64,000 nt of DNA, taken from assembly GCA_040079795.1 (NCBI GenBank), contig JBEBJQ010000007.1, positions 1 through 64,000 on the forward strand. The letters are read 5' to 3'. The translations under genes and the position numbers were made by a program. The notes under the pieces were generated by a model, which saw only the letters and a list, made by a program, of their open reading frames with translations, ran no database searches and was not told the DNA's origin. Origin of the DNA: SXIZ01 sp040079795. GTDB lineage: Bacteria; Pseudomonadota; Gammaproteobacteria; Methylococcales; Methylomonadaceae. Shown piece after piece: positions 36,326 through 45,973 of this stretch. The first letter of the stretch is position 1, and each line of letters opens with the position of its first letter.

Positions 36326-36553
36326 TTAATGTTTATTAGTAGAGCTTTCTGAATCAGTTGGCATAAACTCGTTAATTTGTTGTTGTAATAAGGTTATTTT
36401 TTGATTTGACGCCTCCAGTTGTTTTTTCATCTCCTGCATCAATTCATGTAAATAATCAAAATGAATTTGAAAATACCGGGCGGAAGGGAAGGCATTTTGT
36501 CTGGAAGATTTGCGGTTAATCTCTACGGGCATTTCTAAAGGATTAGGGTACAT
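36326..36553 (-). CDS. Small coiled-coil protein preceding tonB
   Basis: 75 residues, not recognised. Residues 30-65 (HELMQEMKKQLEASNQKITLL) look like a coiled coil; there is no signal or TM. It has a good AGGTG ribosome site and lies 10 bases before tonB, so it is the first gene of the operon. A role in the TonB complex is possible from position only. Confidence 0.65.
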   Translation of the reverse strand: MYPNPLEMPVEINRKSSRQNAFPSARYFQIHFDYLHELMQEMKKQLEASNQKITLLQQQINEFMPTDSESSTNKH

Positions 36554-36574
36554 ACGATCACCTTTTTTTGTTAC

Positions 36575-36589
36575 TATCCGAATTTAGTT
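36575..36589 (-). promoter_or_regulatory. Fur-box-like site before the tonB operon
   Basis: TGATAATAATAACTA matches the 15-bp Fur core TGATAATNATTATCA at 11 of 14 defined positions, the left half being perfect. It lies 22 bases before the first gene of the operon, where binding would block transcription. Iron repression would fit the neighbours. It is a single site judged by eye. Confidence 0.4.
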
Positions 36590-36826
36590 ATTATTATCAA
36601 AGCATCCAGCCCTCAATAAAGCAATGCTGCGAAAAATAACCCGCTCGCGTCAATTTACTGAAGACATTACTTTAAAGCTTGCTTATTGAGTAAGACGTTT
36701 TAGCCGGAGCAATCCCCACCTGAATTAGTAAAAAAATATTTTTTCCTGATTAGCTCAAGCATCTGGCTAACTAGGATTTTTAAAAAAATCTAACCATCTA
36801 ATATAAAAACACTATTGCTAAGAAGT

Positions 36827-38062
36827 CTAAGTTCTTTTAGTAAGCTTAATAACCGCAAGTCGGACTTTTTTCTGTACTGGATCAGTCCAGGCAATAAATA
36901 CTTCTTTGCCGATCCGTTTCAGACTTAAATGTCTACTCGGCCATTTAGGAAAGCTGCCTTGATAAATAGTGCTTTGCTGCGTCACTCTGCCACTTTGGCT
37001 TACTCTGGCAATGCGTAACGCATCTTCTGCACCCACCCGTGCGCGCCAGCTTACCAATGCCGAACCATCATCCAGAAACAAAGTATCCGCATAACCGTTG
37101 GCATTCGCGTCGATTTCAATCGGTGTGGCAAAATGCTCACCACCATCTTTAGAAAATCCTAACTTAACCCGCCCAATACCATCTGCCGCACTAAACCAAG
37201 CAACGGCAACTTGCTTGTTAAATAATGCAACCGCTGGCCCATTACTGGGACAGCCCTCAATATGCCAATGGTCGTCATGTACCCTAGTAGCGCCGATAAC
37301 CTTTTGCGGCGTCCAACGGACTGCAGAAGTATCCCGTATTTCATCAATTGTGTGATCGCGATAAACTGATACCAAATTATCACCTTGGGCATCAGTGAAA
37401 ACAGAGCAACAAGAACACACATCATTATCCAAAGTGATTTCAGGAGTGGGTAAAGCCTGTTTATCAATTACCGTCGCCATAAGTTGGAAACGATTTGCCT
37501 TCATATCATGATTAGGCTCATGGCTAACATAGCGCATATCCGTCCACACCAATGCCAACTTGCCGTCTAACAACGCTGTCAGAGACATTTGCGCATCATA
37601 AATTCGTGCGGCATCGCCATAAGGTTTAAATGCTTTGCCCCAAGAAATACCCCCATCTTCGGAGCGCGCCACGTAAATATCAGCAGCATATTTATCTGTG
37701 CTATTCGGGACATAAGGCATCCATGCAGCCGCTAATGCACCATCATTTAACCCCAACACCACGGGTGGGGCACCAAGCTTACCGGCCACTTTCAATACCG
37801 TTTGCACAGGTAGCCATTTTTTTTTATCCCAGACACTAAAACGAACTGTACTGGATTGCTCATCCCTTTCTACCCAACTGACAATCAAGCGACCATCTGC
37901 GGTTTTGGCCAAGTGGTGCTGCTGACTAATCCCAGTGACGGGAAGCGTTAACTCCCGCACTGGAAATGTCTTCGTAGAGGATTTAGCAAATCCCGTTTGC
38001 CAACCCATTCCCAGCAAACAAATGCCAATCAGTATTTTTGAGAACAGGCTGTAACAAATCAT
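36827..38062 (-). CDS. Exported sialidase-fold protein with Cys/His cluster
   Basis: 411 residues with a signal peptide ending near FAKS. Asp-box motifs typical of sialidase-like propellers are visible (SEDGGISWGKAF near 133; SKDGGEHFATPI near 310). The Arg/Tyr catalytic set of true sialidases could not be established. A striking CSCC motif near 223 and HDDHWHIEGCP near 275 give a concentrated set of soft-metal ligands. It lies 34 bases downstream of a TonB-dependent receptor on the same strand, so a role in periplasmic or surface handling of a metal ligand is plausible inference. Annotating it as an enzyme acting on sialic acid would be unsafe. Confidence 0.65.
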   Translation of the reverse strand: MICYSLFSKILIGICLLGMGWQTGFAKSSTKTFPVRELTLPVTGISQQHHLAKTADGRLIVSWVERDEQSSTVRFSVWDKKKWLPVQTVLKVAGKLGAPPVVLGLNDGALAAAWMPYVPNSTDKYAADIYVARSEDGGISWGKAFKPYGDAARIYDAQMSLTALLDGKLALVWTDMRYVSHEPNHDMKANRFQLMATVIDKQALPTPEITLDNDVCSCCSVFTDAQGDNLVSVYRDHTIDEIRDTSAVRWTPQKVIGATRVHDDHWHIEGCPSNGPAVALFNKQVAVAWFSAADGIGRVKLGFSKDGGEHFATPIEIDANANGYADTLFLDDGSALVSWRARVGAEDALRIARVSQSGRVTQQSTIYQGSFPKWPSRHLSLKRIGKEVFIAWTDPVQKKVRLAVIKLTKRT

Positions 38063-38095
38063 AGTCTTTACTCCAATGTTATGAACGCACGTTGG

Positions 38096-40489
38096 TTAAT
38101 ATTCCAGACGAATTGAGCCTATCGCCGTTAGCGGCGCACCGGGATAAACCCCCAGGGTTGGTGCAACGTTTGAGTCTGGATCAGTCGATTCATAATATTC
38201 CTTATCCAGCAGATTGCGGATATTGAACTGCGTGGTTAAACGCGATTTACCAATTTTATGCTTATAAGCCACCAGCGCATCCATCCTGACATAACCCGAC
38301 ATTTGCGCGCTATTAGCATTATCTACCTCACGTTGTCCGGCTGCGACCCCTCCAAGACCGAAGCTAAAGCCTTCCTGCGCAGCATAGCCATTGACATCAT
38401 ATTTAACCCACAGACTACCGGAATGTTCGGGCACGTTGTTCAATCGGTTACCTTCAGTGGTACCACCGTAATCCTTCGTCACCCGCGCATCGGTATAAGC
38501 ATAACTGCCTATCAAACTCACGTAATCAGATAACTGTCCTGTCATATCTAACTCGACACCTTGACTACGTTGCTTGTTAGCAATTTTGTCAAACGGATCA
38601 GGAGTTGTTAAATCGTTTACTAAAATATTGTCTTTGGTTAAATGGTAATACGCCAAGGTTGCAAAAAACCGGTCATCGAACAGTTGGGTCTTAAAACCCG
38701 CTTCAAACTGCTCACCAATTTGTGGGTCAAATGTCGACCCATTTGCGGCAGGGGCATTGTTGGCACCAAACGATTGCGTCCAGTTGCCGTAGATACTTAA
38801 TTGGGGTAATGCTTCATAAAGGACACCTACCCTTGGGCTAAAACCGTCATCTTTGCGAATAAAATTTTGCCTCGCAGCTTCCGCATCAGCATAGTTATAA
38901 GCATTACCACGTCCGGTTTCCGTCCAGTCATAGCGGCCACCCCACATCAAATGAAACTTATCCGAAACAGTCATATTGTCCTGAAAATATGCACCATACC
39001 AGCCATTAAAAATAACCCCACGATTCCCAATACCGCCATTAGCCGCAGAACCAAAGGTTTCTGAAGCCAATCTGGCGGAATTAAATACCGATTGGGGTAT
39101 GCCATAACTGGGTTCTGGGTTATAAATATTAATATTCAATGCCGAATTCGCTGTTTTCCAGATGCCATTAGCGCCATACTCATTAAACGTGCGGTAGAAA
39201 TCAAAACCAAATAATAAATCATGTTTAGTTTTACCGAATTCAAATTTACCAGTCAGGTCTAAATTCATCGCGTAATGTTCTTGTGAACTTTCCTGGCTGA
39301 AAATATTACGTTGCATCAAACCAGTGGCTTGATTAAACGCTTGTGCTGCATTAAAAGCCGGAGCTGGGTTGACAAAGGTTGTCTGACCATCGGCTAGACT
39401 CGCTAAAAACCGGTGATGAATCGCCCAATCATCATTGAAACGATGATTAACTTCCGTGCCAATTTTAACGCCCGATTGAGTGCCGACTGGGGTATTCGGA
39501 TCGCCCAAATTACGCGTGATCGGAATATTAGCCGGGCGTTTGCCCACCACTGGAATACCAAAATCCGCATCCGCTTCTTTGTTGGTGCCTTCAATATCAA
39601 CGGTAACATCAGTTGCTTCTGTCGGTTTCCAAGTAATACTGGGGTTTATCACATAGCGGTCAACCGATACAAAATCCCTAAAGGAATTATTGCTTTGATA
39701 AGCGCCGGAAAAACGGTATTGCAAGGTTTTATCGTCCGTCACCGGCCCGCCCGCATCCCATTGGGTGCGATACAAAGAATATGAACCAAATTGCTGTTCT
39801 AAAGAATAATAAGGGGTATCCAAAGCATGTTTAGTGGTTATGTTAATTAAACCACCCGGCTCAGTTCGTCCATATAACTGTGCTGGGCCTTTAACTACTT
39901 CTACATTCTGGATGTTTCCGGCATCCAAATCTCCAAAAAAACCTTCATTCATCATCAAGCCATTACGATAAATATTATTATTATTAAAACCTCGGATTTT
40001 AAAACCAACGCCACCGCCCAGCGACGGCTGTGCCCGCACACCACTGACGTTTTCCAGTGCGCCCTTTACATTGGTGATTTTTTGGTCATCCATCACCGCC
40101 CTGGGCACTACTTGTACCGAAACTGGGGTTTCAATTAACGGCGTATCGCTCTTGGTCGCCGCAAAAGATTTTACCACCTTATACATCACCGAATCATCGC
40201 CCGCATTCGGCATTTCAACTTCGCTGCCACTTGCTTCAGCCGTCACGGTCATGGGATGCAGCAAAGTATCTTTATTCTCGGCTGATTGATTCGGTGCCTG
40301 TTCATTGTTATTTTCTACTTGAATCAGTGGCTTATCATGTATTCCTTTGATCCGGCCTCGTACCGGTGAATCTATAACCGGCTGCAAAGTTAGTACATGA
40401 TCTCCTGCCTGTATATCAAAGTTAGTAGCTAACAATGCAGCTACCAACGATAGTTTTCCCGTTATTTTCAACGCTGGAATATTCCCCAT
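38096..40489 (-). CDS. TonB-dependent siderophore-type receptor
   Basis: 797 residues from ATG 40489, chosen because AGGAGAG lies 5 bases upstream; the open frame starts 5 codons earlier. It has a signal peptide (to about NFDIQA) and then about 60 residues where a full STN domain is lacking. A TonB-box-like PMTVTAEA, plug (ENVSGVRAQPS, VVKGPAQLYGRTEPGG) and complete barrel ending GSIRLEY follow. It is close to the 27.6-kb receptor in plug and barrel, so one probably arose from the other. Ferric-siderophore uptake is expected from the family. It is followed by the sialidase-fold gene. Confidence 0.92.
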   Translation of the reverse strand: MGNIPALKITGKLSLVAALLATNFDIQAGDHVLTLQPVIDSPVRGRIKGIHDKPLIQVENNNEQAPNQSAENKDTLLHPMTVTAEASGSEVEMPNAGDDSVMYKVVKSFAATKSDTPLIETPVSVQVVPRAVMDDQKITNVKGALENVSGVRAQPSLGGGVGFKIRGFNNNNIYRNGLMMNEGFFGDLDAGNIQNVEVVKGPAQLYGRTEPGGLINITTKHALDTPYYSLEQQFGSYSLYRTQWDAGGPVTDDKTLQYRFSGAYQSNNSFRDFVSVDRYVINPSITWKPTEATDVTVDIEGTNKEADADFGIPVVGKRPANIPITRNLGDPNTPVGTQSGVKIGTEVNHRFNDDWAIHHRFLASLADGQTTFVNPAPAFNAAQAFNQATGLMQRNIFSQESSQEHYAMNLDLTGKFEFGKTKHDLLFGFDFYRTFNEYGANGIWKTANSALNINIYNPEPSYGIPQSVFNSARLASETFGSAANGGIGNRGVIFNGWYGAYFQDNMTVSDKFHLMWGGRYDWTETGRGNAYNYADAEAARQNFIRKDDGFSPRVGVLYEALPQLSIYGNWTQSFGANNAPAANGSTFDPQIGEQFEAGFKTQLFDDRFFATLAYYHLTKDNILVNDLTTPDPFDKIANKQRSQGVELDMTGQLSDYVSLIGSYAYTDARVTKDYGGTTEGNRLNNVPEHSGSLWVKYDVNGYAAQEGFSFGLGGVAAGQREVDNANSAQMSGYVRMDALVAYKHKIGKSRLTTQFNIRNLLDKEYYESTDPDSNVAPTLGVYPGAPLTAIGSIRLEY

Positions 40490-40519
40490 ATTACTCTCCT
40501 TCATTTAATTAAAATAAAA

Positions 40520-40560
40520 TGCTTGGCATACCACCGGAAAATTCATGAAATTCCCAAGCA
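40520..40560 (-). promoter_or_regulatory. Inverted repeat in the receptor leader
   Basis: The outer arms TGCTTGG / CCAAGCA flank a near-palindrome centred on GAAAATTCATGAAATTC, 30-70 bases before the receptor start. It could be an operator or a leader hairpin. The rest of the gap to the PepSY gene (to 40837) shows no gene. Confidence 0.35.
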
Positions 40561-40837
40561 CCAAATGACAAGTGCTTAATTTAAAAAACTCCATAAACTT
40601 GTGATATTAGCCATTACAATAGGGCAAATTTCATGCCATATAAACACAACCTATAAATCTCATTCCAAAATAATGAATACCTAATAAAAACATTAACTTC
40701 ATTATGTTAAGACACTTTAAAACTACAAAGAGAATTAACACTAAAACCGGCATGAATTCTAACGAAAGCTAATATCCGTCATATGCCGCAAAATAGGTCA
40801 AATAACACACTTTGTACTTAGACTGAAATTCGGTAGT

Positions 40838-42118
40838 TCATCCAGATCTCGCTAACTTTTTTGTGTGTGCTAATTTAGCCCGGCGCTTTTGTCGCCAGCG
40901 GATAACACCCGTCACAAATAGCACCGGACAAGCTACCCCTGCCCACAACACCAGAATCCGCCCCGTCCAACCGAAGGCGTGGCCACTGTGTAAAGGCCAT
41001 TGCCAATCTGCAAATATATCTCCAGCACTCCCGGTGCCTGCATCATAGATTTTAAGGATTTGACCGGTATATTGATCTATCGCAAAATCTCGATAGCCGA
41101 TAAACTTCCCTACTTCGTTTACATCACGTTTCATCACAATAAAAACATCAGCCGCGTTTTTAGGTGCATTTAGCATCCACAAACGACCAGAAGGATAGTT
41201 TTTCTGCACGATGCTTTCCACTGACGATAAACTAACTGGCTGTTGACCGTTTTTTGGTTTATCACTTTGTATATCTGGCGAAATAGATTCAAAAACATCA
41301 GGACGGTGCAGTGGGGTGAACAAGTTGACTACAGTATTGACTCGCTCGGGAAAATTCATGTAAACCCCGGAAAAAAAGACCGGCAGTAAGACCACGCTCA
41401 AGTAAAAACCAATAGTTTTATGTAGATCGAAAATCCGGCGAATGTTTCCGGCAGAGTGTTTGATCGTTACGGCTTGTTTGAATTTTCCAGTAAGCGGCCA
41501 CCATACAATCAGACCAGTTAATACCGAAATAAAGCCTAAAACACCTAAAATTCCAACTGTAATCCGGCCAGTGTCTCTGCCTAGTAGCAAACACCAGTGC
41601 AGTTGCATGATAAAACTAGGCAAGGGTCGATCCCAATAGTTTTCTTTGGGATGCCAAAGCTGTACGCCGTTGACGTTTAGGGTATAGGGATCAACGAATA
41701 CCAAGTAGCCATCACCTTTACTGTTTGCTGGTGTTTGCTCATGAACATAATACAAAAACTTGTAGGCAGTATTTGTCTCACGAGGATAATAAAGTTTGGA
41801 AAATTTACTACGGGGTGGTTTGGCTTTTTCAGCCGCAGCAATGATAGAGTCTAACTGTTGCTGGCGCGGTTGTGATTCGGCAGGTACTGAGGTGATGAAT
41901 AATTCTGGGCGTAGTAGCTCTTGCGATTCTTGGTAAAATACTAGCAATCCACCCGTCAAGCCAACTACGGACAAGACTAGGCCAGCAACTAAGCCTAAAT
42001 AAAGATGTACATTTAGCCATATCTTTCGGCGTGCTTTAAGATTGGCTAAATGCTTGTTATGGATATTCGCTTGCGTGACCCTATTAGCCACTGGATGATT
42101 TTTTATGCTTGGCGACAT
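40838..42118 (-). CDS. PepSY-associated inner-membrane protein
   Basis: 426 residues and four TM helices. WLNVHLYLGLVAGLVLSV opens TM1, and the PepSY segment around FVDPYTLNVNGVQ is followed by MQLHWCLLLGRD. FDLHKTIGFYLSVV lies in the central pair, and DQYTGQILKIYD and PLHSGHAFGWTGR lead to a last TM and RWRQKRRA. The conserved histidines suggest heme or metal redox as in other siderophore-linked PepSY proteins. It lies 132 bases downstream of the receptor at 42.2-44.7 kb and is its likely partner. Confidence 0.85.
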   Translation of the reverse strand: MSPSIKNHPVANRVTQANIHNKHLANLKARRKIWLNVHLYLGLVAGLVLSVVGLTGGLLVFYQESQELLRPELFITSVPAESQPRQQQLDSIIAAAEKAKPPRSKFSKLYYPRETNTAYKFLYYVHEQTPANSKGDGYLVFVDPYTLNVNGVQLWHPKENYWDRPLPSFIMQLHWCLLLGRDTGRITVGILGVLGFISVLTGLIVWWPLTGKFKQAVTIKHSAGNIRRIFDLHKTIGFYLSVVLLPVFFSGVYMNFPERVNTVVNLFTPLHRPDVFESISPDIQSDKPKNGQQPVSLSSVESIVQKNYPSGRLWMLNAPKNAADVFIVMKRDVNEVGKFIGYRDFAIDQYTGQILKIYDAGTGSAGDIFADWQWPLHSGHAFGWTGRILVLWAGVACPVLFVTGVIRWRQKRRAKLAHTKKLARSG

Positions 42119-42250
42119 ACATGTTCATGGTTACCGTCATTGGCTCAATAGGAAGCCATCCCGCTAGGCGTTTTTAACGATCCTATTGAATTACACTAAC
42201 AATGGCACACGGAGTTACTGCTTACAGCAATCCAGTGTGCGGGAAAATGC

Positions 42251-44701
42251 TTAGTACTCTAGTTTGATTGATCCCATCACTGTCAACGGCTCTGCAGGTA
42301 AGTTAGTGCGGCGCGAACGCAAGCTATAATATTCAGCATCATTGACATTATTAAAATTAAGTTGCGTCGTCAGTTTTGTATCGCCCAGTTTCATTTTGTA
42401 GGCCGCCATTAAATCCAGCCGCGCATAGGATTCGTCAAAATAACTGTTGGCAGCATCACCGAAACGCCGACCCGCTGCATAAACCCCAGCACCCAAACTG
42501 AAGCCATTTAACCAACCTTGGTTAAAGTCGTACTTTAGCCATGCACTACCTTGATGTTCTGGGGCGTAAGGCAACCGCTTCCCGTTGTTTGCAGGTGCTG
42601 TGAGATCGTCAGTGATTTCGGTATTGGTAAAAGCATAGGTGCCAATCAGGCTTAAGCCCTCGTAGATTTGCCCTTGCATGTCAAATTCCACGCCATTGCT
42701 GTGGCCTTTGACAGGCACCGAAATCCCCAGAATATCATTACTAGGGTCTTGGAAAAACTGGGTTCTCTCAAGATCATAATAGGCCAGATTAGCCGTCAGT
42801 TTGCCATCAAAGAATTGGGTTTTCAAACCACCCTCAAATTGGGTGGCGGTAAACAGGTCGTATAGTTTCGCGCCCCCCATGTCATAATCATTGGCAGGGC
42901 CAAAGGATTCAGAAAAATTACCGAACACCGACAACCAATTGGTGGCGTCATAGACTAGGCCGACTCTGGGACTGACAAAGCTATCATTGCGAGAGTCTGC
43001 GGTATTCGGCCCATTCCAGCTCAGATCTTGAAACCGTTGCACCCAATCGTAGCGGAACCCGCCCATAAGATGTAAGTTATCCCATACCGTCATCTGATCC
43101 TGCACATAAATCGCCTGTGAGGTATTTTGAGTGACGATATTGTAGGTAGACGGCGCCGCATTTCGGTATTGATCTATGGGCAATTTGGATGTACTTGGGT
43201 CGAAAGTGAAAATATTGATCAAATCATTGGTATCAATTTTACCATCGCCATTTTCATCCACTCTGCCACTTAAAACTTGATAATTTAAGTTGGTGTCATG
43301 AAATTCGCCGCCCAATAGCACTTTGTGCTTGATGCCATAGGTTTCGAAATCAAAGATGCCGTTTATCCAAGCAGTGAGCGAATCGGTTTCTTCAGGGCTA
43401 AACCAATTGCTACGCGCTGCTTTTTGATAGTTTGGACTGCTTGGGTTTTCTTCAACCTTACCTATATAGAGACCTTCCCATTTTTTCTCGGTGAGGTAGC
43501 CAACCGCCCCAGCGTTCAGCTTAATATGGTCGTTGACGCGGTGGTCAATTCTAAAATCAATGATGTCGTTGGTCATATTATTACTTAAGCCATCTTGGGC
43601 GTAAGTTTTCGAAATCGGCACCTGCGCCAATTTATTGCCAAAGGCTGGGATGCCGTAATCATAGGCGTAATCGTCATCGAAATGTTCATACGCCAAAGTT
43701 AATTTAGTATCGGGCGTGGCTTGCCAGCTGATGGTCGGCGCGAAAAAAACCCTGTCGTTGCCCATAAATTGCCGAAATGAACCGCTGTCCAAATAGGAAA
43801 AATCCATGCGGTAATTGAGCCCATGCTCCTTGCTTAACGGCCCAGTAGCGCTCGCTTCGGTACGGTAAAAATCATAGGAACCAAAACGTTGCTCAATGGA
43901 ATAATGGCGCTCGGAACTGGGCTGCTTGGTGACCGTACTGATCATACCGCCCGGATCGCCGAAACCGTAGAGCATGGCGGAAGCGCCTTTTAACACTTCC
44001 ACCTTTTCTACATTGGCGAGGTCGAATTTAGAAAACGGAATACGGATGCCGTTCCGATAACCCACAGTACTTTGCAGGAAGCCACGCATGACAAATTGTT
44101 CGTACATGCCGCCGTAGGAATGGTAGGTTTGAACACCACTGACGTTTTTGAGGACATCTTGAAGGCGGTACGCTTGCTGGTCATGAAATACGCTTTTAGG
44201 AATTACCTGGATTGATGCAGGCGTTTCTTTGATAGGGGTATCGGTTTTACTCGCTGTGGAAGAATTGGTGACGGCATAAGATTTGTTATAAGGGCTAGCC
44301 GTATCTGTTGGGTCGTAAAGATCAACTTCTGAATCAGCAGTCACTGTCATAGCCTTTAAGACCGTATCAGTTTGTTCCGGCTTAGAAGCTGGCGGTGTTT
44401 CCGTTGCCGTGTTTTTCACCGCAATTAGCGCTTTATCCACCGCATCATATCCCAGACCACTGTCATTCAACGCCTGCGCCACGGTATAACGCCCCTTAAC
44501 CGGCACAGGCTTTAAGCCTTGCACGCTTTTGTCGGAATACAACAATTTGGTCTGCGATTGGCTGGCAGGTTGATCCAGTGTGGCTGCCAAGGGTTGCGCG
44601 GGCAGATCAAAATCATCGCCAGCTTTTGCGTCAAACGTACCCGCCAATAAAGCAACCATTAAGCTTAAGTTACGTGATAATTTAAACGGTGGATTAATCA
44701 T
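42251..44701 (-). CDS. TonB-dependent siderophore receptor with STN domain
   Basis: 816 residues from ATG 44701, which has GGAGAAGAGG just upstream; the longer frame would start 16 codons earlier. A signal peptide ends at DAKA. The STN domain covers about 29-100 (LPAQPLAATLDQPASQSQ, VKGRYTVAQALNDSGL). Then come a TonB-box-like MTVTADSEV, plug (KNVSGVQTYHSYGG, VLKGASAMLYGFGDPGG) and a barrel ending GSIKLEY. It differs more from the other two receptors than they do from each other. An STN domain implies a signalling partner, but no separate sigma/anti-sigma pair lies next to it; it may share the FecI/FecR pair or the domain may be silent. Confidence 0.92.
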   Translation of the reverse strand: MINPPFKLSRNLSLMVALLAGTFDAKAGDDFDLPAQPLAATLDQPASQSQTKLLYSDKSVQGLKPVPVKGRYTVAQALNDSGLGYDAVDKALIAVKNTATETPPASKPEQTDTVLKAMTVTADSEVDLYDPTDTASPYNKSYAVTNSSTASKTDTPIKETPASIQVIPKSVFHDQQAYRLQDVLKNVSGVQTYHSYGGMYEQFVMRGFLQSTVGYRNGIRIPFSKFDLANVEKVEVLKGASAMLYGFGDPGGMISTVTKQPSSERHYSIEQRFGSYDFYRTEASATGPLSKEHGLNYRMDFSYLDSGSFRQFMGNDRVFFAPTISWQATPDTKLTLAYEHFDDDYAYDYGIPAFGNKLAQVPISKTYAQDGLSNNMTNDIIDFRIDHRVNDHIKLNAGAVGYLTEKKWEGLYIGKVEENPSSPNYQKAARSNWFSPEETDSLTAWINGIFDFETYGIKHKVLLGGEFHDTNLNYQVLSGRVDENGDGKIDTNDLINIFTFDPSTSKLPIDQYRNAAPSTYNIVTQNTSQAIYVQDQMTVWDNLHLMGGFRYDWVQRFQDLSWNGPNTADSRNDSFVSPRVGLVYDATNWLSVFGNFSESFGPANDYDMGGAKLYDLFTATQFEGGLKTQFFDGKLTANLAYYDLERTQFFQDPSNDILGISVPVKGHSNGVEFDMQGQIYEGLSLIGTYAFTNTEITDDLTAPANNGKRLPYAPEHQGSAWLKYDFNQGWLNGFSLGAGVYAAGRRFGDAANSYFDESYARLDLMAAYKMKLGDTKLTTQLNFNNVNDAEYYSLRSRRTNLPAEPLTVMGSIKLEY

Positions 44702-44885
44702 CCTCTTCTCCTTCCCTAGTGTTGTTAAGTTGTTTATAACGACTCTCACTTAACTTAGACGAAGTCGGCGGGTAAATCCGTACATTGCTTTAAATTATTT
44801 TTGTGTTTTGGATATAACAGCTAAATTAAATACGCTATTTTAAGCAACGAAAATAATTAATGTCTGCCGTATGTCAATGAATAGC

Positions 44886-45707
44886 TCAAATCCCACATGA
44901 TAAGTTGGCGCATATTCCAAAATAGGTATTAATAAATTGATAATCCAGGTTGGTGTAGCTAAAACGGTTGGTGATTTTCCAGTCATGGTTAAAGCTATGC
45001 GTCCAGTCATAGCCTGTCACAATCCGTTGTTGCTTTTGGTATTCATTATTGCCGCCCCAGCCAAGAAATGTGGAAGTTGGGATATTAGCAGGCCTACGGC
45101 CAATCGCAGGAATACCATCATAGTACAAGCCGGAAGTTGAGGATATCCTGACTAGTGGGCTTCCACTGAATGGAAGGAGCAAATAAAATGCGCTCATTGT
45201 CCACTAAATCCACAAATGTACCGGTATTTTGATAGGCGATATTAACGCGATACAGCAGCGATTTATCGGCAGTAACGGGTCATGTCGCATCGGCCATTGT
45301 CCGAAAATGACTGAACGATCCAAACTGCTGTTGTAGTGGGATAATAAGGCGTATCCAAAGGCTTTTTAGTGACCGTGTTGATCAAACCTCCCGGCTCGAC
45401 ACGCCCATACAAAATTGCAGCAGGGCCTTTGAGTATCTCTATTTGCTCGATGTTAAAAGTATCGTTATTGGATCTGGGCAAGAGCAAACCATTTCTATAA
45501 ATCTGCGTCGAACCCCGGCGTTGGCAAAGCCCCGAATATAAAACTTATCGTAACCATATTCCCCGCTCTGATTGCCTGTGTAGAGACCACTGACATTTTT
45601 TGAAGAATTGTGGGATAGTGTTGCCAGCGAAAATGATTTGTTTCCATTGACCAAAGCGCAAATGGAATTGCTTGATTCACGACTAAACAAGTATCGGTTT
45701 GGCGCAT
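44886..45707 (-). pseudogene. Frameshifted, truncated TonB-dependent receptor
   Basis: Receptor sequence is spread over several frames: SSKNVSGLYTGNQSGEYGYD and KFYIRGFANAG at 45540-45620, IEILKGPAAILYGRVEPGG at about 45390-45450, NTGTFVDLVDNERILFAPS around 45190-45230, and GIPAIGRRPANIPTSTFLGW at 45050-45130. It stops after the first barrel strands (NRFSYTNLDYQF). At least three frameshifts and loss of most of the barrel rule out function. The signal peptide and STN part are also gone. Confidence 0.85.
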
Positions 45708-45797
45708 CTTGGGATGAGGTTAAAAGCCAGATTACTGGGAGATGAGCAAAAAACTTATTATTCGACCAGAATCGAAGCTTGATTTAAAGGCAAATGA

Positions 45798-45973
45798 CAT
45801 TATGCGTATTGCCTCGAAATATCCGGTGGTACCGTTTGAGACTTGTTCATAGGTGGGATTTTTAACAGATCCCCCGTATAGCTGGGTGTGGCTTCAATTA
45901 CGCCGGGTAATACATCAAAAGGATGCGCCATAGACCAAAAGCAACCACAATTAAAAGCATCACTCTGCTGCAT
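45798..45973 (-). pseudogene. Decayed fragment of peptide methionine sulfoxide reductase A
   Basis: On the minus strand the frame reads CGCFWSMAHPFDVLPGVIEA then TPSYTG, followed after a one-base shift by KNPTYEQVSNGTTGYFEAIR. This is the N-terminal active-site region of MsrA (family pattern GGCFW[CS]xE...GVxxxxxGYxGG). In place of the catalytic Cys of GCFWC stands Ser, the usual Glu is Ala or His, and there is a frameshift. The C-terminal half has not been found. It is directly upstream of the receptor pseudogene, and functional MsrPQ genes lie 2.5 kb away. Confidence 0.75.

Noticed and set aside
36827..38062. True exo-alpha-sialidase
   Set aside because: Asp boxes alone indicate the propeller fold; the catalytic arginine triad could not be established and no sialic acid genes are near.
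26318..45707. Methanobactin or copper-chalkophore biosynthesis locus
   Set aside because: Receptors with FecI/FecR occur in such loci, but no precursor peptide or biosynthetic enzyme was seen; the di-heme peroxidase at 19 kb is far away and of the CcpA type.
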